A DNA stretch of 64,000 nucleotides. Origin: Streptomyces sp. NBC_00353 (GTDB lineage: Bacteria; Actinomycetota; Actinomycetes; Streptomycetales; Streptomycetaceae). The position numbers were made by a program, and so were the translations under genes. Positions 32,701 through 42,010 of the stretch are shown one piece after another. The notes under the pieces are model-generated. The model did not search any database and had not been told where the DNA came from. It saw only the letters and a program-made list of their open reading frames with translations. Numbering within the stretch: the first letter of the stretch is position 1; each line of letters begins with the position of its first letter. The stretch is from assembly GCF_036108815.1 (NCBI RefSeq), contig NZ_CP107985.1, positions 8,553,501 to 8,617,500 of the forward strand, given 5' to 3'.

Positions 32701-33834
32701 ATGGACACCAATGGGCACAGGCTTGACGGCCAGGTCGTGGCGACCGTCGACGTCGACCGCACCGACCACGAGTACCGGGCCTGGCTGAACGAGGCCGTGC
32801 GGAAGGTCCAGGCCGACGCCAACCGCTCTGCCGACACGCATCTGCTGCGCTTCCCGCTGGCTGAGGCCTGGGGGATCGACCTCTACCTCAAGGACGAGTC
32901 GACGCACCCGACGGGCAGCCTCAAGCACCGGCTGGCCCGCTCGCTCTTCCTCTACGGGCTCTGCAACGGCTGGATCCGGCCGGGCAAGCCGGTGATCGAG
33001 GCGTCCAGCGGCTCGACGGCCGTCTCGGAGGCGTACTTCGCGAAGCTGATCGGGGTGCCGTTCATCGCGGTGATGCCCCGCACCACCAGCCCCGAGAAGT
33101 GCCGGCTGATCGAATTCCACGGCGGCCAGTGCCACTTCGTCGACGACGCCCAGAAGCTGTACGAGGAGTCGGCCAGGCTCGCCGCCGAAACCGGCGGTCA
33201 CTACATGGACCAGTTCACCTACGCCGAGCGGGCCACCGACTGGCGCGGCAACAACAACATCGCCGAGTCGATCTACCAGCAACTGAGGCTGGAGCGCTAC
33301 CCGGAACCCACCTGGATCGTCGCCACTGCCGGTACCGGCGGCACCTCCGCGACCATCGCCCGCTATGTGCACTACATGCAGTACGACACCCGGATCTGTG
33401 TGCCCGACCCGGAGAACTCCTGCTTCTTCGACGGCTGGACCCACCACAATGCCCTCGCCACCAGCGACTGCGGTTCACGCATCGAAGGAATCGGCCGGCC
33501 TCGGATGGAACCCAGCTTCGTGCCCGGCGCCATCGACCGGATGATGAAGGTGCCGGACGCGGCCAGTGTCGCCACCGTACGCGCCCTGGAGCAGGCCATC
33601 GGCCGCAAGGCGGGCGGTTCCACCGGCACCGGGCTGTGGAGCGCGTTCAAGCTCGTCGCCGAAATGCTGGCACAGGGCCGCACCGGCAGCGTCGTCACGC
33701 TGCTCTGCGACCCGGGCGACCGCTACCTCGACAAGTACTACTCCGACAGCTGGCTCGCCGGACAGGGCCTCGACGTCGCCCCGTACGCCGCGACGATCGA
33801 ACGGTTCCTGGCCACTGGCATCTGGCCCCGCTGA
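32701..33834 (+). CDS. PLP-dependent cysteine desulfhydrase, Cds1-like
   Basis: The 377-residue fold-type II PLP enzyme has Lys75 in PTGSLKHR as the Schiff-base Lys, the phosphate/substrate loop SSGSTAVSEAYFAK and the PLP-phosphate loop TAGTGGTSATIARY. It is closest to the mycobacterial Cds1 group, which releases sulfide from cysteine rather than making cysteine. An NADH/redox-protective role is known in Mycobacterium tuberculosis. The ATG at 32701 follows AGGAG. No sulfur-assimilation genes are adjacent. Confidence 0.88.
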   Translation: MDTNGHRLDGQVVATVDVDRTDHEYRAWLNEAVRKVQADANRSADTHLLRFPLAEAWGIDLYLKDESTHPTGSLKHRLARSLFLYGLCNGWIRPGKPVIEASSGSTAVSEAYFAKLIGVPFIAVMPRTTSPEKCRLIEFHGGQCHFVDDAQKLYEESARLAAETGGHYMDQFTYAERATDWRGNNNIAESIYQQLRLERYPEPTWIVATAGTGGTSATIARYVHYMQYDTRICVPDPENSCFFDGWTHHNALATSDCGSRIEGIGRPRMEPSFVPGAIDRMMKVPDAASVATVRALEQAIGRKAGGSTGTGLWSAFKLVAEMLAQGRTGSVVTLLCDPGDRYLDKYYSDSWLAGQGLDVAPYAATIERFLATGIWPR

Positions 33835-33863
33835 AGCCCGCCCCTCACCCGCGATCCGAGCCT

Positions 33864-34349
33864 TCAGGCGGAGGTGGCGGCGAGCCGCTCGTCGAGATTG
33901 CGCACCGCGTCCCGGAACGCCCGGGCCAGCCCGGCCCGGCCCAGCCGCAGGGTGAACCGGAACGGCGCCGGCCCGTCGGCGGCGAAGGTCCACTGCACCC
34001 TCGTGCCCGTCCCGGTCGCGGCCGGGGAGAGCCGCCACTCCTCCAACAGGGCTTGCAGGGCGATTGCGTTGGTCTCGTCGACCCGGTACGCGTACCGCTC
34101 GCCCGGCTCCTTCGCGAGAACCGTCTCCTGGAACACGGTGCCGCCCTTGAGCCGGATCTCGCGGCCCGCACCGGCTGCGGTGGGGCGGGCAGCCGTCACC
34201 GCGGTGAACCAGGACGGCCAGCCCTCGACATCCTCGGCGAGCGCCCGGTACACCACCTCGGGAGGTGCGGAGACCTCGGCGGCGAACACCAGCCGCAGCG
34301 GAGCGACCGGGACGAAGTCGAGGTCCACGGAGCGGAGTCGACGTGCCAT
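33864..34349 (-). CDS. SRPBCC family protein (polyketide cyclase/START-like)
   Basis: The 161-residue protein starts MARRLRSVDLDFVPVAPLRLVFAAEVSAPPEVVYRALAEDV, the typical SRPBCC beginning, and has EPGERYAYRVDET and GTRVQWTFAAD later in the barrel. GGGAGGTG precedes the ATG at 34349. Such proteins bind hydrophobic ligands; the ligand is unknown. It is convergent with the Cds1-like gene and followed upstream by a second, diverged SRPBCC gene. Confidence 0.85.
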   Translation of the reverse strand: MARRLRSVDLDFVPVAPLRLVFAAEVSAPPEVVYRALAEDVEGWPSWFTAVTAARPTAAGAGREIRLKGGTVFQETVLAKEPGERYAYRVDETNAIALQALLEEWRLSPAATGTGTRVQWTFAADGPAPFRFTLRLGRAGLARAFRDAVRNLDERLAATSA

Positions 34350-34451
34350 GGAACGCACCTCCCGTGCGATCGGCAGCGGACGCACCCCGTCCGCGAGGGG
34401 CCACACCATATCTGCCACACCATCAGATGTCCGCACCGGTACGTGCTGCAG

Positions 34452-34898
34452 CTACGGCCGCACCGGGACTTCCAGGAGACCGTCCAGTACCCGGCGGAAG
34501 ATCCGGCGGCCCGCGCCGGAGATCAGGGCGTCTCCCCACTGCGGCAGCAGCCGGATGCGAAGCTCCTCCACCCACACCACATGCGATCCGCACTCCGCCG
34601 GATACACGTCGATCGAGGCCCGGCCCAGCACCACGGAACCGCGTTTCTCCAGCCGGCAGAGCCCGGCCCGGCCGGCCGCGGGCGGTGTCCAGCGCACCAC
34701 TTCCATCGGATCGTCGAACCCCAGCGGGCCCACGCCCGTACGGGCCACGAAGACGGTCCCGATTCCGGTGGGAAGCCCCGTCGGGACGCTGATCCGGGTC
34801 AGCGGGACATGCACGGCGTGCTGTTCCCAGTCGGTCACCCGGCGCCACGACTCGGCGGCGGGAAGGGGAGTGAATCGCTCGATCCGGAAGACGGCCAC
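34452..34898 (-). CDS. SRPBCC family protein 2
   Basis: The 148-residue protein begins with a GTG at 34898 (MAVFRIERFTPLPAAESWRRVTDWEQHAVHVPLT), followed by GTVFVARTGVGPLGFDDPMEVVRW. The helix-grip pattern marks it as SRPBCC. It is on the same strand as the first SRPBCC gene, 102 bp away, and the two may have arisen by old duplication. The role is unknown. Confidence 0.8.
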   Translation of the reverse strand: MAVFRIERFTPLPAAESWRRVTDWEQHAVHVPLTRISVPTGLPTGIGTVFVARTGVGPLGFDDPMEVVRWTPPAAGRAGLCRLEKRGSVVLGRASIDVYPAECGSHVVWVEELRIRLLPQWGDALISGAGRRIFRRVLDGLLEVPVRP

Positions 34899-34973
34899 AG
34901 CACGATCCTAGGACGTGACGGGCACGGCGCGCGCAGAGCGGAACGTGTGGCTCGGCTCTGCGCCGCCCATTCC

Positions 34974-35819
34974 CTAGCTGTCGGAGGGCTCGTCCTCGGC
35001 GGTCCCGCCCGCCACCACCAGGCCCGGCAGGTGCTCCTCGATCTCCTCGCGGGCCTGCGCCGACAGACCGGAATCGGTGACGAGGGTGTCCACCTGCTCC
35101 AGCGTTGCGAACGAACTCAGGCCCACGGTGCCCCACTTGGTGTGGTCGGCGACGACCACCACCTGCCGCGCGGAGTGCACGAAGCGCCGGTTGGTCTCGG
35201 CCTCCGCCAGATTCGGCGTCGACAGCCCGGCCTCGACCGAGATCCCGTGCACGCCGAGGAACAGCACGTCGAAGTGGAGCGAACCGATCGCCTGATCGGC
35301 GACCGGGCCGACCAGGGAGTCCGACGGAGTCCGTACTCCACCGGTGAGCACCACCGTGGCGGCCCCGGCCCGCGGTCCGCCCGTCGCCGCCGAACGCTGC
35401 GCGGTGTGGAACACATCGGCGACCCGCACCGAGTTCGTCACCACCGTCAACTCCGGTACGTCCAGCAGATGCTGGGCAAGCGCATACGTGGTCGTGCCAC
35501 CGGAGAGCGCGATCGCGCTGCCGGGCACGGCCATGGTCGCGGCCACCCGTGCGATGTCCTCCTTGGCGGTCAGCTCCAGCGTCGACTTCACCTCGAAGCC
35601 GGGCTCGTGCGTGCTCGCCTCGACGACCGGCACCGCGCCGCCGTGCACCTTCTCGATGACACCCTGGCGGGCCAGTGCGTCCAGATCCCGGCGGACGGTC
35701 ATGTCGGAGACGCTGAGCTTGCGGGTCAGCTCATTGACCCTGACCCCGCCGCGCCTGCGCACCTCGTCGAGGATCAGGGCGCGCCGCTGCTCCGCGAGGA
35801 GGTTCTGATTCTCGCTCAA
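34974..35819 (-). CDS. DeoR/GlpR-family repressor
   Basis: The 281-residue protein has the DeoR HTH (LILDEVRRRGGVRVNELTRKLSVSDMTVRRDLDALARQGVIEKVHGGAV) and the ISOCOT-like sugar-phosphate sensor with SGGTTTYALAQHL, ELTVVTNSV and DKTKWG-like VADHTKWG. The only start available is a TTG at 35819, with AAGGA somewhat far upstream. DeoR members respond to phosphorylated sugars. The target is not evident; the next gene is divergent and encodes a membrane hydrolase. Confidence 0.88.
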   Translation of the reverse strand: MSENQNLLAEQRRALILDEVRRRGGVRVNELTRKLSVSDMTVRRDLDALARQGVIEKVHGGAVPVVEASTHEPGFEVKSTLELTAKEDIARVAATMAVPGSAIALSGGTTTYALAQHLLDVPELTVVTNSVRVADVFHTAQRSAATGGPRAGAATVVLTGGVRTPSDSLVGPVADQAIGSLHFDVLFLGVHGISVEAGLSTPNLAEAETNRRFVHSARQVVVVADHTKWGTVGLSSFATLEQVDTLVTDSGLSAQAREEIEEHLPGLVVAGGTAEDEPSDS

Positions 35820-36022
35820 CGCCGGGTCCGGTCCTTCCCTCTCGCCTGTAGCAGGCTGGCCGTCTGTCGGACGGGGTCATCCTGCCACGCAGCTCCGTCC
35901 GGCGCCGCACTGGGGAGATTCGGTGAGACAGGTGCCACCGCGGCCGCTGTTCCGCGATTCTGGTGACTGCGCATCAGCGCACCGCCCGGAACGTCGCGAG
36001 AGCGAGAGAGCGAGTCACCCAC

Positions 36023-38461
36023 GTGCCCCCTGTCACCCAGGCCCCGCAGAGCACGGGGGCCGCGCTGGAACTGCTCGTCCATGGCGTCGGCGGAGCCACT
36101 CCCCAGGGCATGCTCGACGATCCGCGTATCGCCAGGGTCACCGGTGACGCGACGGCGGCCATCTACCGTCGCACCGGGGACATCGACGCCGAGCAGCACC
36201 CCGAGCGGTACCGGGATCGGCCCATCGAAGAGGCCTACTGCTGGTCCAACCTCACCTCCGGCAACGGTTCCCGCGCGCTCTGGCTCCTGCTGCTCCCGTT
36301 CATGGTGGTCAACCTGGCCCACTGGATGCGGCCCACCGCCAAGGGCCGCACCCGCGCGGTGCGGCTGTACGGCGTGCTCGTCCGGCTCGTCGCCCTCAGC
36401 CTCACCGTGCTGCTCACCGCGGCGGCCTGCGAGGTCGCGCTCGATCTGGTGGCCTGGCAGTGCGCGGGCGTGCCCGACTGCTCGAACCGGCGGTCCTGGC
36501 TCGGCTTCCTGTCGACGGCGCAGGGCGGCTGGTGGTCGCAGCCGGGCCGCCGGCTCGCGCTCGCGGCCCTGGTGCCCACCGCGCTGGTGGGGCTGCTCTG
36601 GTACCTGTCCAACCGGACCTGGAGCGCGTACGAGTCGCAGCGCCCGCTCACCGGCGCCGAGCCTGACGACAACGCTCCTGACGAAGACGTTCTGGACGAC
36701 GTTCCGGCCGACCCTCCCAGCGGTCGTTCCGGCGGCCCCTCCGTCGGCGGGATCGACGCCACCTCCATCCCCGTCGTCCGCCCCGCCCTCGGCCGCCCCG
36801 GCTTCTGGTACGGCCGGCGGCTGGTCGCCCGGCTCCGGGCCGCGCACACCGCCGCCGGGTTCCTGACCGTGGCGGCCTCCGTCGCGGGCGCCGCCGCCCG
36901 GCACGACCGCGTCGTCGGCGGCCCCGTGCCCGACCTCCTCGGCCGGCTGCTCGAGACAATGCTCGTGCTGGGCACGCTTGTTGTGCTCTGGGTGGTCTGC
37001 CGACGCGGCCGCAGCGAGCGGCGGATCGACAACCGGCTCGACCGCGCCGTCATCAGCTGTCTGCCGGGCGCCGCCCTCGCCCTGCTCGCCCTCGCCGCCG
37101 TGTACGCCGCCTGGTCCCGCCCCGGCTGGGTCTCCGCGGGCTCGCTCCCCGGAGACGTCACGTTCCGTGTCCTCACCGTCGGCCAGGGCGCCCTCGTGGT
37201 CGCGCTCACGGTGGTGGCGCTCGGCCTGTACCGCCGGACGCCCGAGCCGCGTACGGTCCTGTACGGACTCGGTGGCCCCGCGGTCGCGATGCTCGCCTGC
37301 GCCCTCGGCGGCGTCATGTCCGGCGGGGTCGCCCAGCGCGTCGCCGACTGGCTCGACGGCTCCGGCACCCCCGGCATGGGGCGGGCGTCCGTCATCGACG
37401 GGCCGCCGGTGCTGCTCAGCTGGCAGGCCTCCGTCATCCCCGTGCTCCTGGTGCTGTTGCTGGTTCCCGCCGTCGTACTGGGTGTACGCACCTGGCTCGC
37501 CGCCCGCGCCCTGGAACCGGAGGTCGACCGGGAGTACGGGCAGAAGCGGCCGGACGCCGCCCGGACCCGGCAGATCGCCAGGATCCGGGCCACGGCCGCG
37601 CTGACCGACTCCGCGCCCTGGCTGCTCGGCCTGGTCTCCGGCGCCACTCTGCTGCTCGGCGCGGGGGCCGTCGCCGGCGCGTGGGCGAGCGGAGAGGTGC
37701 CGGGACTGGCGCTGGACGGCGCCGGCCCGTTCATCGAATCGGTGGCGGAAGCGGCCCAGTCGACCGGATCGTGGATGGTCGGTTTCGGCTTCATCCTCTT
37801 CGTCACCTGGGGGCGGCGGGCCTACCGCGATGCTTCCGCCCGCCGCACCATCGGCATCCTCTGGGACGTCGGTACGTTCTGGCCGCGCGCCGCTCACCCG
37901 TTCGCGCCGCCGTGCTACGCCGAGCGTGCCGTCCCCGACCTGGCGTCCCGGATGTCCGGCTGGACCGGCCGCACCCGCGGCAGGCTCGTCATCTCCGGCC
38001 ACTCGCAGGGCAGCGTCCTCGCGGCGTCCGCGGTCTGGCAGCTACCCGCAGAGACCCGGAAGCGGGTTGCCCTGCTCACCTACGGTTCGCCGATCGAGCG
38101 GTTGTACGGGCGCTGGTTCCCGGCCTACTTCGGTCCCGGACCGCTGCACGGACTGCACCGGTCCGTGCACTGCTGGCGCAATCTGTGGCGGGCCACCGAC
38201 CCGATCGGCGGCCGGGTCCGGCTCGACGACGGGTCCGAGCCCGAGGTGGACCGGGGGCCGCTGCGGGACCCGCTGGTCTACGGGCGTACCCAGGAACATC
38301 CACTGCCCGAACCGGTGCTGGGTCACTCGGACTACCAGGCCGACCCGGTCTTCGCCGAGGAGCGGGCCGCGCTGCTCGCCCGGCTCGGTCCGCTCCTGCC
38401 CCGCCAGGCCGACGGGGGCTCCGGCGAGACTCAGGGGAGCTCCGGCAGGTCCTCCGGGTAG
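36023..38461 (+). CDS. Large membrane-embedded alpha/beta hydrolase (lipase-like) protein
   Basis: The 812-residue protein begins with LELLVHGVGGATP, the first strand and oxyanion turn of an alpha/beta hydrolase. About ten hydrophobic segments follow (roughly residues 85-600). The hydrolase core then resumes with the nucleophile elbow ISGHSQGSVLAAS (Ser near 659) and LTYGSPIERLYGRWFP. The membrane block is thus inserted within the hydrolase domain. A Pro/Asp-rich cytoplasmic loop lies near 210-245. I know similar uncharacterised Streptomyces proteins, but no substrate. The GTG at 36023 is a best guess with a weak ribosome-binding site. It overlaps the convergent AAA gene by 31 bp. Confidence 0.8.
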   Translation: MPPVTQAPQSTGAALELLVHGVGGATPQGMLDDPRIARVTGDATAAIYRRTGDIDAEQHPERYRDRPIEEAYCWSNLTSGNGSRALWLLLLPFMVVNLAHWMRPTAKGRTRAVRLYGVLVRLVALSLTVLLTAAACEVALDLVAWQCAGVPDCSNRRSWLGFLSTAQGGWWSQPGRRLALAALVPTALVGLLWYLSNRTWSAYESQRPLTGAEPDDNAPDEDVLDDVPADPPSGRSGGPSVGGIDATSIPVVRPALGRPGFWYGRRLVARLRAAHTAAGFLTVAASVAGAAARHDRVVGGPVPDLLGRLLETMLVLGTLVVLWVVCRRGRSERRIDNRLDRAVISCLPGAALALLALAAVYAAWSRPGWVSAGSLPGDVTFRVLTVGQGALVVALTVVALGLYRRTPEPRTVLYGLGGPAVAMLACALGGVMSGGVAQRVADWLDGSGTPGMGRASVIDGPPVLLSWQASVIPVLLVLLLVPAVVLGVRTWLAARALEPEVDREYGQKRPDAARTRQIARIRATAALTDSAPWLLGLVSGATLLLGAGAVAGAWASGEVPGLALDGAGPFIESVAEAAQSTGSWMVGFGFILFVTWGRRAYRDASARRTIGILWDVGTFWPRAAHPFAPPCYAERAVPDLASRMSGWTGRTRGRLVISGHSQGSVLAASAVWQLPAETRKRVALLTYGSPIERLYGRWFPAYFGPGPLHGLHRSVHCWRNLWRATDPIGGRVRLDDGSEPEVDRGPLRDPLVYGRTQEHPLPEPVLGHSDYQADPVFAEERAALLARLGPLLPRQADGGSGETQGSSGRSSG

Positions 38462-40863
38462 AGCAGGGTGAGGTCGTCCGTGCTCGGCTCGGCGAGCTGG
38501 GCGACCCGGCCCGCATGCCGTTCGACCATCGACTCGAAGGTCTGGCGGGCCGTGCGGCCGTTGCCGAAGGCGGGGCCCTTGGGCAGCTCGGTGAAGTACT
38601 TCAGCAGTGCATCCCCGGTGCCCTCGGCCAGGCTGTACTCGTGCTCCTCGGCCTGCTGCTCGACGATCCGCAGCAGTTCGGCGGGCTCGTAGTCGCTGAA
38701 GGTGATGGTCCGTGAGAAACGGGACGCCACACCGGGGTTGACGGTGAGGAACCGCTCCATCTCGTGGGTGTAGCCGGCGACGATGACGACCACCGCGTCC
38801 CGGTGATCCTCCATCAGCTTCACGAGCGTGTCGATCGCCTCGCGGCCGAAGTCCCGGCCCGAGTCCTCGGGCGACAGGGCGTACGCCTCGTCGACGAACA
38901 GCACGCCACCGCGCGCCCGGTCGAAGGCCTCCTGGGTACGGATGGCGGTCGAGCCGATGTGCTCGCCGACCAGATCGACCCGGGACACCTCGACGAGATG
39001 CCCGCGCTCCAGCACGCCCAGCGAGGCGAGGATCTCGCCGTACAGCCGGGCCACGGTGGTCTTGCCGGTACCGGGGGAGCCGGTGAAGACGAGATGGCGC
39101 CGCACCGAAGCGGCCTTGAGCCCGGCCTCCAGACGGCGGCGGCCCACCTCGATCATGTCCGTGAGGGCCCGCACCTCGCGCTTGACGCTGTCCAGGCCCA
39201 CCAGCGCGTCCAGTTCGCCGAGAACGGCGCCCGACGTACGCACCGGCTCGGCGGGCACGTCGATCACGGCGGGCGCGGCCGCACGCTGCGTGGGTACCGC
39301 ACCGAGCACCCCGGGGGCGGCCTCGGTCGCCGTCAGCACCGTGGGCGGCGGGGGAGGGGGAGTGCGCAGCCCGCTCTCGTCGCTGGTGCAGTCCTCCACT
39401 ACCGGGCCCGCCCCCTGACCGTCGCCGTGCGAGCCGCCTTCGGCGAATTCGTAGCCCCCGCGGGCACACCGCTCCGTGCGGCACCGGGTGAGCGTCGTAC
39501 GGCAGCCGTCCATCACATGGAAGCCGTATCCGTCGCTTCCGGTGACCCGGCAGCTGTGGAACGTCCCGCGGCCCTCGGCCGAGACATAGAAACCGGCCTC
39601 GGCGGGCGACGTGACCGTGCAGCGCTCGATGGTCGGGTCGGCGCCCTTGGTGACGATGACGCCGGTCTGCGCCGCGTCGATGGTGCAGTTGTTCAGCGTG
39701 CCACCGCTGCCGTGGTCACGGAACCAGGCGCCGGTCGACGCCTCCCGGATCCGGCAGTCGTCGAGCTGTGCGGTCGCCCCGTCGCTCACCGACACCGCCG
39801 TGTTGCGGACCTGGGTGAGATCGCTGTCGACGACATCGGCGCGCGAACCCCGGTCGAGGACGAAGATCGCGTCCGGCACGTCGTGGACCCGGCAGGAGTC
39901 CAGTATCACGGTCGCCCCGTCGCTCACCCAGACCGCCGGGTAGTCACCCGTACTGTCGTGGATCTCGCACTGGTTGGCGTCGACCCGGGTGCCCGGGTCC
40001 CACACGGAGAGGCCGTTGCGGCCGAAACGGCGCACCGTGGACCGGGTCAGCGTGAGGACCGAACGGGAACGCAGATCCACCGCGTTCTCCGGGATGTCAT
40101 GGATGTCGCAGTCGGCGAGCGTCAGCACCGCATCCGTGTCGAGCGTGACCCCGTCCGACGAAGTGCGGTGCACCGTGCAGTCGGTGAGATGGGCGGTGGC
40201 GCGGGCTGTCACCTGTATCCCGCTGCCCTTGATCTCGTACACCTCGCAGCCGACCCCCTCCAGAGCGCTGCCCTCACCGGTGACACTCAGCCCCGCACCC
40301 GAGGCGTGGTGGATGCGGCAGCGCTCCAGCCGCGGATGCGCACCATTGCGCACCGAGACCCCGGCCTGTCCGGCCGCGACGATCTCGCACTCCTCGAACA
40401 CCCCGCCCGCACCGTCGAGTACGGCGATGCCGACCCCGGCGGGGTTGTCGACCGTGCAGCGGCGCACGGTTGGGCGGGCCGCGCCGCGCACCTCGATCCC
40501 GGCGGCGGACCGCGTCACGATCCGCAGATCCGTCAGTTCCGGAGTGCCGTCCTCGATGAGGAGCGCGGGGGCCGCCGAGTCCTGGCCCTCCACATGCAGG
40601 TCCTGGACGACGGCGGAGGCGCGGAGCGTCAGCGGTACGCCGTCGACCGGCGCGATCCGTACGGAGCCGACGGAGCCCTCCGGGCCGCGCAGCGTCACCG
40701 CGCGGTGCAGGACCAGATTCTCCCGGTAGGTGCCCGGCGCGACGGTGAGGACATCACCGTCCGCCGCGGCCTCCAGGGCTGCGGTGAGGGAGGCGTATTC
40801 GCCAGTGCGGCGCCGCCACCGCGATGTGCCGGTGTGCGTCACCTGGACCGTGCCCTGTGCCAT
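38431..40863 (-). CDS. Right-handed beta-helix protein fused to a CbxX/SpoVK-type AAA ATPase
   Basis: The 810-residue protein starts with a PbH1/NosD-like beta-helix (about 25-500) built from repeated short Cys/Asp-rich coils such as LTDCTVHRTSSDGVTLDTDAVL. A Pro-rich linker (TPPPPPPTV) follows, then a CbxX-like AAA domain: DALVGLDSVKREV, Walker A GSPGTGKTT (near 596), Walker B VLFVDEAYAL (near 657) and sensor SRFSRTI. CbxX AAA proteins remodel partner complexes such as Rubisco or ESX secretion. The helix probably binds the partner or a polymer, which is an inference. Its 3' end overlaps the membrane hydrolase gene. It is encoded alone on this strand. Confidence 0.88.
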   Translation of the reverse strand: MAQGTVQVTHTGTSRWRRRTGEYASLTAALEAAADGDVLTVAPGTYRENLVLHRAVTLRGPEGSVGSVRIAPVDGVPLTLRASAVVQDLHVEGQDSAAPALLIEDGTPELTDLRIVTRSAAGIEVRGAARPTVRRCTVDNPAGVGIAVLDGAGGVFEECEIVAAGQAGVSVRNGAHPRLERCRIHHASGAGLSVTGEGSALEGVGCEVYEIKGSGIQVTARATAHLTDCTVHRTSSDGVTLDTDAVLTLADCDIHDIPENAVDLRSRSVLTLTRSTVRRFGRNGLSVWDPGTRVDANQCEIHDSTGDYPAVWVSDGATVILDSCRVHDVPDAIFVLDRGSRADVVDSDLTQVRNTAVSVSDGATAQLDDCRIREASTGAWFRDHGSGGTLNNCTIDAAQTGVIVTKGADPTIERCTVTSPAEAGFYVSAEGRGTFHSCRVTGSDGYGFHVMDGCRTTLTRCRTERCARGGYEFAEGGSHGDGQGAGPVVEDCTSDESGLRTPPPPPPTVLTATEAAPGVLGAVPTQRAAAPAVIDVPAEPVRTSGAVLGELDALVGLDSVKREVRALTDMIEVGRRRLEAGLKAASVRRHLVFTGSPGTGKTTVARLYGEILASLGVLERGHLVEVSRVDLVGEHIGSTAIRTQEAFDRARGGVLFVDEAYALSPEDSGRDFGREAIDTLVKLMEDHRDAVVVIVAGYTHEMERFLTVNPGVASRFSRTITFSDYEPAELLRIVEQQAEEHEYSLAEGTGDALLKYFTELPKGPAFGNGRTARQTFESMVERHAGRVAQLAEPSTDDLTLLYPEDLPELP

Positions 40864-41014
40864 GGCGCTGCTGTGCCCCCACCTCGTGCGTGTGCGATGC
40901 CCTGACCACCGGTCTCGCGGCAGCGGTCATTCCGGGTCCGCCCGCCGAAGAGGCGGGCGGGCCGGTCCACCGTAGCGCGCGCGGAGGGCGGGAGTTGACG
41001 CGATCAGCAGCTCG

Positions 41015-41623
41015 TCAGCTGCCGGTGCCCGTCCTGCCCCAGTCGGGACCGGCCTCCGCCCATGCCCGGTCGAGTTCTGCGTACCGCCGTTGCACCATGC
41101 GCCATACGACCAGACGTCGCCCGGCCTCGACCAGACCGACGCCGATCAGCGTCACCCCGAACCCGGCCAGCGCCGCATGCGTGCGGGCCGTCGCCGCGTC
41201 CATGGGGCGCGGCGCCGGGTGGCCCTGCGGATCCGTCCAGATCCGCACCCGGGCGCCGGGGTCCGTGACCCGGGAGGAGGTCACCACCGTGCCCCTGAGG
41301 GGTGTGCCGTCCGGGGCCTTCCAGCGGGCCAGCACCGACGTCTGTGTGGCACGCTCCGAGTACACCTCGGGATCGGTGACCAGGTGCCGCGCCCCCGGCG
41401 CCCGGCGCACCACGACCGCCGTCGTGGCATGGCGCTGCGTCTGCTGGAACCGCACCGACTGCTGCAGGACGTCGTCGGTGAGCGCCCCGCACAGCCAGCC
41501 GAGCGCCGGCGCCGCCAGCACCATCAACAGCAGTGCGACCAGAGCCACCCATGCCTCGCGCCGATCGGTGGCGCGGCGCAGGGGATTGTGTCTCCAACGC
41601 CAGACTCCCGATACCGCTCGCAC
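41015..41623 (-). CDS. Rv1733c-like two-helix membrane protein
   Basis: The 202-residue protein starts at a GTG (41623) with AGGGGGTG upstream. It begins VRAVSGVWRWRHNPLRRATDRREAWVALVALLLMVLAAPALGWL and has a second helix near 155-175, with an extracytoplasmic domain between (RWKAPDGTPLRGTV, RIWTDPQGHP). This layout is that of the Rv1733c family of actinobacterial membrane proteins, function unknown. It sits 151 bp from the beta-helix/AAA gene start, on the same strand. Confidence 0.8.
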   Translation of the reverse strand: MRAVSGVWRWRHNPLRRATDRREAWVALVALLLMVLAAPALGWLCGALTDDVLQQSVRFQQTQRHATTAVVVRRAPGARHLVTDPEVYSERATQTSVLARWKAPDGTPLRGTVVTSSRVTDPGARVRIWTDPQGHPAPRPMDAATARTHAALAGFGVTLIGVGLVEAGRRLVVWRMVQRRYAELDRAWAEAGPDWGRTGTGS

Positions 41624-42010
41624 AGTTCTGCACCCCCTTCCGCATCCGTCATAACCTGATACGGCAAAGTTCGCGCGCTGGAGCAGCGAAGAGAGAGCTA
41701 CTTCACCCCGTCCAACGCACGGGCGACCCCGGTGAGTTCCCCCTCGACCGGTCCGTGGTGAGCAGGGTGATGAGACGGCCGCCCAGTGCCGTGCGCGGCT
41801 GCTGACGTGGTGCGACGGCCCGGTCCGCGGCGGCGGACGGCATCCGGCGGCGGTCGCCGTCGAGTCCCCATGGCTCGACGGCGCGCTGACTGGATGCATG
41901 GGTACAGCACGCAGTGCGGAAGGACGCATGCGCGCATCCTGCCGGTCCCCGGACAGGCCCGTGTGCGGCGGGTCGCTCCGGCTCGGTACGCCTTGCTCCG
42001 TACCTCCGGC
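41624..42010. other. 387-bp stretch without a supported gene
   Basis: No frame in this stretch shows both a good start and recognisable motifs. It should hold the promoter of the Rv1733c-like gene at its left end. A minus-strand frame ending VEGELTGVARALDGVK near 41698 is open but looks like a shadow or remnant, and I do not call it. Confidence 0.4.

Noticed and set aside
32701..33834. Assigning this PLP enzyme as a second diaminopropionate synthase
   Set aside because: Its length and motifs fit the Cds1 cysteine desulfhydrase group, and no SbnB-like gene is nearby.
38764..40905. Plus-strand open frame of 713 codons opposite the beta-helix/AAA gene
   Set aside because: It is the antisense of a strongly supported gene and shows no domain.
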